Below are positions 1 through 4,879 of a DNA stretch of 6,307 nt, in pieces (the stretch's first letter is position 1; each line of letters starts with the position of its first letter). Source of the stretch: Robiginitomaculum sp. (GTDB taxonomy: Bacteria; Pseudomonadota; Alphaproteobacteria; Caulobacterales; Maricaulaceae); assembly GCA_026982235.1 (NCBI GenBank), contig JALSHM010000022.1:1-6307 (forward strand), given 5' to 3'. A model generated the notes under the pieces. It had not been told where the DNA came from. It made no database searches and saw nothing but the letters and a program-made list of their open reading frames with translations. Position numbers and translations under genes: made by a program.

Positions 1-1
1 A

Positions 2-265
2 GGGCAGGACAAGAAAAATTACTATGTCACCGAGAGCGTCGGTATTGCGACGGGCATGTTAATCACGGCGCTACACAGTGCGGGGCTGGGGACACTCACC
101 CATACACCTGCGCCTATGAATTTTTTGCGCGATATTTGTGCACGGCCTAAGGACGAAAAACCGTTCGTGCTTATGGTGGTCGGCTACCCAGCCAAAGACG
201 CAGTGGTGCCGGAACATGCACTGATTAAAAAGCATTTGAACGACATATCTACGTTTGAGGACTAA
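2..265 (+). CDS. Nitroreductase-family flavoprotein, C-terminal part (5' end outside window)
   Basis: This is the last 87 codons of a gene whose start lies left of the window. The reading frame is open from base 2, so the ATG at 56 is internal. Members of this fold bind FMN as dimers and reduce substrates with NAD(P)H. The visible part starts with YYVTESVGIATG, followed by a helix and the AGLGTLTHTPAPMNFLRD segment, where the family contacts FMN phosphate. It then has a core strand (KPFVLMVVGYPAKDAVVP) and a short charged tail. The VGYPAKDAVVP segment and the following KKHLNDI most resemble the iodotyrosine-deiodinase-like branch rather than the NfsA/NfsB type; this is from memory of the family, and the substrate is unknown. 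The catalytic and N-terminal FMN-binding parts are not visible. The gene converges on zapA with 22 bases between stop codons. Confidence 0.85.
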   Translation, partial: GQDKKNYYVTESVGIATGMLITALHSAGLGTLTHTPAPMNFLRDICARPKDEKPFVLMVVGYPAKDAVVPEHALIKKHLNDISTFED

Positions 266-287
266 TGGACGCAGTCCCTAGCAAACC

Positions 288-671
288 TTAATCCAGCTGT
301 AATTTTGCCGCTAATTGTTCTATTTGTCGCGCGGCATCTGCCAGGGCGTCGGCGGCGGTGATTTCGGATTTTTGCGCTTCGGCCTCTAGTTTTTGAGCCG
401 CTGCGAGGGCGTCTTCGGTTTCGCGGCGTAGCTCTGCGGTAGCCGTTGCTGCGGCGCTGTCCATGTTTTCGCGTAGCTCTTCCATTTCATCGCTTAGCGT
501 AATGCCAGCCATAACCAGCAAGCGTACATCACCGATTTGGCCAAATTGGTCGGCCAAGGCGCGGACGCGGGCATCCAATTTCTCGCCGAGCCTTTGCAAG
601 CGGTCTTCTTCACCGTCGTCGCATCCGAGTGCATATTTGCGACCATTTATTTCGAGGTTTACTTTAGCCAT
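288..671 (-). CDS. zapA: Cell division protein ZapA
   Basis: The 127-residue protein starts MAKVNLEINGRKYALGCDDGEE, the typical ZapA opening (short beta strands, then a helix with conserved DRL and LGEKLD). Residues 45-66 (QIGDVRLLVMAGITLSDEMEEL) match the conserved ZapA segment leading into the dimer coiled coil. Residues 60 to about 125 are a long Ala/Glu/Lys-rich helix, longer than in short ZapA proteins, as is usual in alphaproteobacteria. ZapA binds FtsZ in the cytoplasm and helps align and focus protofilaments in the Z-ring. It is the second gene of an operon with the zauP-like gene, only 2 bases after that gene's TAG stop. A GAGG Shine-Dalgarno site (complement of 681-684) lies inside the end of the upstream gene, 9 bases from the ATG, which supports this start. 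Confidence 0.92.
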   Translation of the reverse strand: MAKVNLEINGRKYALGCDDGEEDRLQRLGEKLDARVRALADQFGQIGDVRLLVMAGITLSDEMEELRENMDSAAATATAELRRETEDALAAAQKLEAEAQKSEITAADALADAARQIEQLAAKLQLD

Positions 672-673
672 AA

Positions 674-976
674 CTAACCGCCTCTCTCACCGAGAACCCG
701 CATGACTTCGGATATGACGGCGTCCAGCTCTTGCGTGGTCTCTCCTGCCAGCTTAGAAAATTCCGCCTCACGGGATTTCAAACTGTCATGCTCGGCTTTC
801 AGTTCGTCCAGCTCGTTGGCCAATCTAGCGCGGTCTGTGTCGCTATTTTTGGCGTCGGCGTTTTTCTGTTCTAACTCAGCCACACGTGCCACCATAGGGG
901 TAAGACTCGCTTCGAGACTTTTTAGCGCCCTTTGCAGGCGGTCTGCGGCATTTTTTATTGTGGTTGTTTCTGTCAT
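674..976 (-). CDS. zauP: ZauP-like coiled-coil protein (ZapA partner, DUF4164-type)
   Basis: This 100-residue protein has no membrane or signal segment. Residues 8 to about 75 show heptad-like spacing of Leu/Val/Ala among Glu, Lys, Arg and Asp (for example DRLQRALKSLEASL and ARLANELDELKAEHDSL), which predicts a long coiled coil. The C-terminal part ends in VISEVMRVLGERGG. In Caulobacter the small coiled-coil protein encoded just upstream of zapA is ZauP, which binds ZapA and helps focus the Z-ring. Position, size and coiled-coil nature make this the same kind of protein; sequence-level orthology is inferred. The start is the only nearby ATG after an in-frame TGA upstream, but no clear Shine-Dalgarno site precedes it; the AGGTG at the complement of 1001-1005 is 24 bases away. 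It is the first gene of the operon and is transcribed divergently from gap. Confidence 0.8.
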   Translation of the reverse strand: MTETTTIKNAADRLQRALKSLEASLTPMVARVAELEQKNADAKNSDTDRARLANELDELKAEHDSLKSREAEFSKLAGETTQELDAVISEVMRVLGERGG

Positions 977-980
977 ATAC

Positions 981-992
981 GTGCCGAATCTA
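981..992 (-). repeat. 12-base motif, copy facing zauP
   Basis: On the minus strand this reads TAGATTCGGCAC and ends 4 bases before the zauP ATG. It is an exact copy of the motif at 1142-1153 in the opposite orientation. It contains one GANTC site (GAATC on the plus strand, 986-990). The TAGATT half resembles a -10 box; if used as one, the zauP transcript would begin almost at its start codon, which would fit the missing Shine-Dalgarno site. An operator half is an equally possible reading. Confidence 0.5.
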
Positions 993-1141
993 CTTCATAT
1001 CACCTAGAATGGCGCAAGAATGTGGCAAAACCAAGTAATAATTAAACTTAAGTTTCAAACAGTTTTACCTAATTGCGCCGAATTGGCTAGATTTTCGCAA
1101 AGTTTTGCCTATAAAACAGAGCAAATTCAGTGCGCAAAAAT

Positions 1142-1153
1142 TAGATTCGGCAC
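1142..1153 (+). repeat. 12-base motif, copy facing gap
   Basis: This TAGATTCGGCAC is identical to the minus-strand copy before zauP, 20 bases upstream of the gap ATG. It holds a GATTC (GANTC) site at 1144-1148. It lies just upstream of the GGGAG ribosome-binding site. It could be a -10 element plus discriminator or a regulator binding site; I cannot decide between these from one sequence. Confidence 0.5.
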
Positions 1154-1173
1154 AAAACCCTATGGGAGAAATT

Positions 1174-2184
1174 ATGACATTACGTATTGCTGTGAATGGT
1201 TTTGGTCGCATTGGCCGACTGGTTGTGAGATCGATTGTTGAATATGGCATAAAGGACGTGGAAATCGTTGCCATCAATTCGCCGGGTAAATTGGAAATGA
1301 TGGCGCATCTTTTGCGCTATGATACTATGCACGGTCGGTTTGGTTCTGATGTTAAAATACAGCCAGGAGAGATGGACTTTGGCTTGGGCAAGGTTCGCAT
1401 CACCCATGAGCGCAATCCGGCAGATATTGACTGGGCGTCGCTGGATGTTGATGTGGTTATGGAATGTTCAGGCTTTTTCCGTGACCGCCCCGGCAATCAA
1501 TTACATTTGGACGGCGGCGCGAAAAGCGTCTTGGTGTCTGCTCCGGCTAAGGGTGTGGATAAAACCATTGTATATGGTGTCAACGAATCCGAGTTAACTG
1601 CCGAAGATCTCATTGTGTCCTGTGCCTCATGCACGACAAACTGCTTGGCTCCGCTAGCCAAAGTACTCCTTGAGGCGGTTGGTATAAGGCGTGGTTTTAT
1701 GACGACTATTCATTCCTATACCCTTGATCAGCGGATTTTGGATAGCTCTCACAAAGATATGTACCGCGCCCGTGCGGCGGCACAGAATATGATCCCTACA
1801 TCGACGGGCGCCGCCAACGCCGTGGGCTTGGTATTACCTGAACTTAAAGGGAAATTGCACGGCTCTGCCATTCGCGTTCCTACGGCCAATGTGTCTTTGG
1901 TTGATTTGGCATTCCAGCCAGAACGGGTTACCAATGTCGAGGAATTAAATGCATTCGTAAAACAGGCCGCCGAAGGGGACTTGAAAGGTGTGCTGAGATA
2001 TACCGAAGAACCTTTGGTGTCTTCCGATGTTAATCACGACCCACATTCGACTGTATTTGCCGCACCTCTCACCGAAGTTTTGCACCACGATTTGGTCAAG
2101 GTTATTGCTTGGTACGATAATGAGTGGGGCTTTGCTAACCGTATGATTGATGTAGCTCGCGCTATGCAATCTGCACAGGCGTAA
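1174..2184 (+). CDS. gap: Type I glyceraldehyde-3-phosphate dehydrogenase
   Basis: The 336-residue enzyme has the usual family length and catalyses the reversible oxidation and phosphorylation of glyceraldehyde 3-phosphate to 1,3-bisphosphoglycerate in the cytoplasm. The Rossmann opening RIAVNGFGRIGR is at residues 4-15. The active-site block ASCTTNC (151-157) has catalytic Cys153, and His180 sits in TTIHSYT. The phosphate-binding TSTGAA is at 209-214 and the C-terminal WYDNEWGFANRM at 313-324. The start at 1174 is preceded by GGGAG (1164-1168) and gives the normal N terminus; an in-frame ATG at 1162 overlaps that site and is unlikely. Unusual coenzyme-site residues are Ser36 where NAD enzymes have Asp32, and Ser191-Ser192 where they have Leu187-Pro188 (Bacillus numbering). 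Both changes favour NADP(H) or dual use. Leu184 in SYTLDQ, usually Asn or Gly, is also unusual. It is the first gene of an operon with pgk. Confidence 0.97.
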   Translation: MTLRIAVNGFGRIGRLVVRSIVEYGIKDVEIVAINSPGKLEMMAHLLRYDTMHGRFGSDVKIQPGEMDFGLGKVRITHERNPADIDWASLDVDVVMECSGFFRDRPGNQLHLDGGAKSVLVSAPAKGVDKTIVYGVNESELTAEDLIVSCASCTTNCLAPLAKVLLEAVGIRRGFMTTIHSYTLDQRILDSSHKDMYRARAAAQNMIPTSTGAANAVGLVLPELKGKLHGSAIRVPTANVSLVDLAFQPERVTNVEELNAFVKQAAEGDLKGVLRYTEEPLVSSDVNHDPHSTVFAAPLTEVLHHDLVKVIAWYDNEWGFANRMIDVARAMQSAQA

Positions 2185-2194
2185 GCAACATAAT

Positions 2195-2218
2195 ATGGTC
2201 GATTTCCCCTATGGTTGA
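2195..2218 (+). other. Seven-codon mini-ORF overlapping the pgk start
   Basis: An ATG at 2195 opens a frame encoding MVDFPYG that stops at TGA 2216-2218, inside the first pgk codons. Its first 11 bases (ATGGTCGATTT) differ by one base from the real pgk start (ATGGTTGATTT at 2211). It looks like a short tandem duplication of the start region rather than a selected peptide. It could act as a decoy or a coupling start. Whether it is translated cannot be seen. Confidence 0.35.
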
Positions 2219-3428
2219 TTTTAAAAGACTGGAAGATATAGATGTCGCGGGTAAGCGGGTTTTGGTGCGGGTGGATTTTAATGTGCCCTGCGACGACGAG
2301 GGTAATGTCACCGATGGTACCCGCCTTGTCGCGGCTCTGCCGACCATCAATTTTCTGCGAAAGCACAAAGCCAAAATCATTTTGATAAGCCATTTTGGCC
2401 GCCCCGGCGGCAAACGCGAAACCCGCGCTTCCATGATGAAGCTTATCAAGCCTTTAACCAGCTTGCTTGGCACAGATGTGGCATTTGCGCCTGACTGTAT
2501 CGGAAAAACTGCTGATGCGGCGGTGGCGGCATTACGTGACGGTGATGTGCTTTTGTTGGAAAACACCCGTTTTCACAAAGGCGAGACCCACAAGGCGGAC
2601 GGCACGAAAGGCTATGACCCAAAATTTGCCGCAGCCTTAGCCGCCCACGGGGATATATTTGTCCACGACGCCTTTTCTGTGGCGCACCGTGCCCAAGGAT
2701 CTACGTCTGGTATTGCGGCCAGTTTGCCCGCCTATGCAGGCTTGGCCATGGAGCGAGAGCTTGATCATCTCACCCAAGCCCTAGATATTCCGCGACGCCC
2801 TGTCATGGGTTTGGTCGGCGGCGCTAAGGTGTCCAGCAAGATTGACCTTTTGAAAAACTTGGTCAGTCGTTTGGATAGGTTAGCTATTGGTGGCGGTATG
2901 GCCAATACGTTCTTGGCGGCGCTTGGTCATTCGGTCGGGGCATCTTTGTGCGAACACGACTTAACCGATACGGCGCTGGAGATTATGCGTAATGCCGAGC
3001 GGGAAAATTGCGAAATCCTCCTGCCCGTTGATGTCGTCGCCGCCAAAGAATTTAAGGCGGGGGCAAAGCACCGGGTATGCGGCCTGGACGCGGTGGCGGA
3101 CGATGAAATGATATTGGATGCAGGCCCTGCAACAGTGGACAAGCTCGCCGATGCCATAGATGCCAGCAAAACCCTGATTTGGAACGGTCCTTTGGGCGCG
3201 TTTGAACTCACGCCCTTTGATACGGCGACGGTGGAAGCGGCCAAATATGCGGCGCGGCGCGCCCAAAATAACGGCCTGATTGCGGTTGCAGGCGGCGGCG
3301 ATACGGTGGCGGCGCTCAAACACGCAGGCGTAGCCGATGATTTCACATTCATATCCACAGCAGGTGGGGCTTTCCTAGAATGGATGGAAGGCAAAGCCTT
3401 GCCCGGTGTTGAAATTTTGAAGAAGTAA
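2211..3428 (+). CDS. pgk: Phosphoglycerate kinase
   Basis: This 405-residue cytoplasmic enzyme transfers phosphate between 1,3-bisphosphoglycerate and ADP, the step after GAPDH. The N-terminal substrate domain shows RVLVRVDFNVP (16-26), SHFGRP (60-65), ENTRF (117-121) and the Arg160 region SVAHR. The GGAKVSSKID block (203-212) is the start of the nucleotide domain. WNGPLGAFE (324-332), GGGDT (361-365) and STAGGAFLEW (382-391) form the ATP site and hinge. All substrate-binding arginines and lysines I looked for are present. It lies 26 bases after gap with no terminator between them. No recognisable Shine-Dalgarno site precedes the ATG. Instead the start region is duplicated 16 bases upstream out of frame, so some translational coupling to the upstream ribosomes is plausible. 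The start fits the family, whose proteins begin a few residues before the conserved DVAGKRVLVR. Confidence 0.97.
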   Translation: MVDFKRLEDIDVAGKRVLVRVDFNVPCDDEGNVTDGTRLVAALPTINFLRKHKAKIILISHFGRPGGKRETRASMMKLIKPLTSLLGTDVAFAPDCIGKTADAAVAALRDGDVLLLENTRFHKGETHKADGTKGYDPKFAAALAAHGDIFVHDAFSVAHRAQGSTSGIAASLPAYAGLAMERELDHLTQALDIPRRPVMGLVGGAKVSSKIDLLKNLVSRLDRLAIGGGMANTFLAALGHSVGASLCEHDLTDTALEIMRNAERENCEILLPVDVVAAKEFKAGAKHRVCGLDAVADDEMILDAGPATVDKLADAIDASKTLIWNGPLGAFELTPFDTATVEAAKYAARRAQNNGLIAVAGGGDTVAALKHAGVADDFTFISTAGGAFLEWMEGKALPGVEILKK

Positions 3429-3432
3429 GAGT

Positions 3433-4164
3433 ATGTCAGAATTTGATTTTCGCATAAACCCCGATTTGGACGCTGAGCGCCTGGCGTTATATTACCAAAA
3501 AGACGGGATGATACGGATTAACAATATTTTCCCGGACGATGTGGCCGAAGCCATTTATACGGTGTTATCCAAACAAACACCATGGTATATGGTGCATGCT
3601 AATGAACAGGGTGCGCACCAATATTACCGTCCCGAACAATGGCGGGCGCTGGATCAAACCCAGCAACAGCGTATTCTTAACGAGGTGCAGCAAAGAGCCA
3701 GTGATGGGTTTTCTTATCTTTATTACTGTTATCCTATGATTAACGCCTATATCGACGGACTTGACCCACAATGGCCGCTCCATACCTTGACCGAATATTT
3801 GAACGGCGATGAAATGCGCGACTTTGTCAAGACCGTTACTGGCGAACCCACCGTGATTAAATTAGACGCCCAAGCCAGCTTGTATGCGCCTGGACATTTT
3901 CTCAATACCCACGATGATAGGGGCGGGCATGCGGAACGCCGCGCCGCCTATGTGCTCAGTTTTTGCAAGGATTGGCGGGCAGATTGGGGGGGACAATTAT
4001 TGTTTCTGGACGAAGATGGCAATGTCGAAACCGGATTTACGCCAAACTTCAACTCCCTGACCCTGTTCAAAGTCCCGCGTACCCATATCGTTACCCAAGT
4101 GGCCTCTTTCGCAGGTAGGCCTAGACTTAGTGTCGTGGGCTGGTTAAGAGATGACCCGAAATAA
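3433..4164 (+). CDS. 2-oxoglutarate/Fe(II)-dependent oxygenase, Tpa1/prolyl-hydroxylase-like
   Basis: The 243-residue protein is soluble and has no signal peptide. The C-terminal half is a double-stranded beta-helix oxygenase domain with the iron triad His160-x-Asp162 (NTHDDRGG) and His218 (VPRTHIVTQV). Arg231 in RPRLSVVGW is the likely 2-oxoglutarate carboxylate ligand. WGGQLLFLDEDG (185-196) is the strand and turn typical of the Tpa1/OGFOD1 and bacterial prolyl-hydroxylase group. The N-terminal part (DGMIRINNIFPDDVAEAIYTVLS) matches the usual lead-in to this domain. Such enzymes hydroxylate protein side chains or small molecules, consuming O2 and 2-oxoglutarate and releasing CO2 and succinate; the substrate here is unknown. 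All iron ligands are present, so it should be active. It starts 4 bases after the pgk stop, with a purine-rich AAGAAGTAAGAG before the ATG, and so is very likely on the pgk transcript. This is a position often occupied by fba. Confidence 0.88.
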   Translation: MSEFDFRINPDLDAERLALYYQKDGMIRINNIFPDDVAEAIYTVLSKQTPWYMVHANEQGAHQYYRPEQWRALDQTQQQRILNEVQQRASDGFSYLYYCYPMINAYIDGLDPQWPLHTLTEYLNGDEMRDFVKTVTGEPTVIKLDAQASLYAPGHFLNTHDDRGGHAERRAAYVLSFCKDWRADWGGQLLFLDEDGNVETGFTPNFNSLTLFKVPRTHIVTQVASFAGRPRLSVVGWLRDDPK

Positions 4165-4195
4165 ACTGCGTTTTCTAACCCTATTGGAGATATAT

Positions 4196-4783
4196 ATGAA
4201 AAAGTACTTACTCGCCGGACTGACGGCAACTTTGCTCAGCTTAGGTGCGTGTAACAATGCCCCGACAACACCTAGCACCGAAGAAGCTGCCGTTGAGGCG
4301 CTGAAGCTTGCCACAGAAAATCTGGCCAAATTTCGTACATGTCCTGAGGAAAACGTCCTCAAAGATATTAGCAGCTATGACAGTGATTTCGGCGATACTA
4401 GCCTTGAACAAGATGCTTGGTTTGCCGCCAATGCCAAGAAGCCGGGCGTAAAGACTACGGCGTCTGGTCTGCAATATAAAGTCAATAAAGCCAGCACAAT
4501 GAAATCCAATACGCCCAAGCCGGAACAAACCGTGCGGGTCAATTATCACGGGCTTTTCTTGGACGGTAAAACCTTCGACAGTTCTTATGATCGGGGGCAG
4601 GATATTGAGTTTCCGCTCAACCGCGTTATCAAGGGCTGGACAGAAGGCGTTGGTCTGATGAAGCCGTGTGATGCCTGGACGTTCTATATCCCGTCTGACC
4701 TGGCTTACGGCGATAACGGCAAAGGCAGTATCCCACCAAAAACCCCGCTCGTGTTTCATGTGCAGCTCTTGGGTGTGAGGTAA
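4196..4783 (+). CDS. FKBP-type peptidyl-prolyl cis-trans isomerase, lipoprotein
   Basis: The 195-residue protein starts with a lipoprotein signal peptide (MKK, then a hydrophobic run) ending in the lipobox LGAC, with lipidated Cys19. Asn at +2 gives no inner-membrane retention signal, so an outer-membrane, periplasm-facing location is likely. Residues 20-80 are a polar linker and helical region. Residues 84-194 are an FKBP domain with Tyr117, Phe127-Asp128, Val144-Ile145, Trp148, Tyr171 (LAYG) and Phe187, matching the FKBP12 pocket residues Y26, F36/D37, V55/I56, W59, Y82 and F99. It should accelerate proline isomerisation in envelope proteins, like FkpA or Mip. The ATG at 4196 is chosen over 4151 because GGAG at 4186-4189 lies 6 bases upstream and only this start gives a signal peptide. 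Cys49 and Cys158 could form a disulfide. It lies 31 bases after the oxygenase gene and could be co-transcribed. Confidence 0.92.
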   Translation: MKKYLLAGLTATLLSLGACNNAPTTPSTEEAAVEALKLATENLAKFRTCPEENVLKDISSYDSDFGDTSLEQDAWFAANAKKPGVKTTASGLQYKVNKASTMKSNTPKPEQTVRVNYHGLFLDGKTFDSSYDRGQDIEFPLNRVIKGWTEGVGLMKPCDAWTFYIPSDLAYGDNGKGSIPPKTPLVFHVQLLGVR

Positions 4784-4790
4784 GAGCTTT

Positions 4791-4811
4791 CTTCCCCCAT
4801 TTATGGGGAAG
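4791..4811 (+). terminator. GC-rich hairpin after the FKBP gene
   Basis: CTTCCCC (4791-4797) pairs with GGGGAAG (4805-4811) around a 7-base AT-rich loop, starting 7 bases after the FKBP stop codon. The following bases (GAGATACC) are not a U-run, so it is a weak intrinsic terminator on its own. It may protect the transcript 3' end or be a small dispersed repeat; similar C-rich/G-rich palindromes are common between alphaproteobacterial genes. Confidence 0.5.
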
Positions 4812-4827
4812 GAGATACCTAATTATA

Positions 4828-4859
4828 ATTGTCATCCCGGCCAAGCCCGGGATGACAAT
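4828..4859. terminator. 13-bp perfect hairpin, probable bidirectional terminator
   Basis: ATTGTCATCCCGG (4828-4840) pairs perfectly with CCGGGATGACAAT (4847-4859) around a 6-base loop. It is followed on the plus strand by the T-rich ATATTTATTT and on the minus strand by AATTATAATT. It sits between the convergent FKBP and valS genes, so it can end transcripts from both sides. The T-tracts are interrupted, so efficiency is uncertain. Confidence 0.65.
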
Positions 4860-4878
4860 ATTTATTTCGGGATGACGG
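4828..4878. repeat. Dispersed-palindrome-type repeat with an extra half-copy
   Basis: The GTCATCCCGG...CCGGGATGAC core is of a palindrome type found in many copies between genes in numerous alphaproteobacteria. Here the right arm CGGGATGAC occurs twice, at 4848-4856 and 4868-4876, 20 bases apart. This leaves a partial second unit ending 2 bases from the end of valS. Being a multi-copy repeat is inferred from general knowledge; the window holds only this locus. Confidence 0.6.
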
Positions 4879-4879
4879 T

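Larger units (their letters stand above)
977..1173. promoter_or_regulatory. Divergent promoter region between zauP-zapA and gap-pgk
   Basis: This 197-base AT-rich gap has no convincing gene and must drive both operons. Visible elements are a 12-base motif TAGATTCGGCAC facing outward before each gene; a looser relative, TAGATTTTCGCA, at 1088-1099; a perfect palindrome AAACTTAAGTTT at 1044-1055; and an 8-base inverted pair GGCAAAAC (1024-1031) / GTTTTGCC (1102-1109). TATAAA at 1110-1115 could be a -10 box for gap, but no good -35 lies at the right distance (TTGGCT at 1083-1088 is 21 bases away). The gap Shine-Dalgarno site GGGAG is at 1164-1168. The promoter role is inferred from gene orientation; exact promoter boxes are not determined. 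Confidence 0.7.

Noticed and set aside
1042..1051. Possible CtrA box (TTAA repeats)
   Set aside because: The two TTAA elements are 2 bases apart rather than the 7 needed for TTAA-N7-TTAA.
1083..1115. TTGGCT / TATAAA as a standard sigma-70 promoter for gap
   Set aside because: The spacer is 21 bases, too long for a confident promoter; it is mentioned only as a possibility in the region entry.
1105..1173. Longer GAPDH start at 1105 (or 1162), adding 4-23 residues
   Set aside because: The extra residues are unlike any GAPDH N terminus. GGGAG at 1164-1168 serves the ATG at 1174, and the ATG at 1162 overlaps that site.
1020..1241. Plus-strand open frame of 73 codons across the promoter region and gap start
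   Set aside because: It overlaps gap out of frame, has no ribosome site, and its composition looks like translated intergenic DNA.
2162..2566. Minus-strand open frame of 134 codons opposite pgk
   Set aside because: It is a shadow of the strongly conserved pgk frame, with low-complexity Ser/Arg/Thr-rich sequence and no family resemblance.
4151..4195. FKBP start at 4151 overlapping the end of the oxygenase gene
   Set aside because: It would bury the lipoprotein signal behind 15 extra residues; the ATG at 4196 has a good GGAG site and a standard MKK signal start.
4241..4759. Minus-strand open frame of 172 codons opposite the FKBP gene
   Set aside because: It lies wholly within a clear coding gene, with no recognisable domain or ribosome site.
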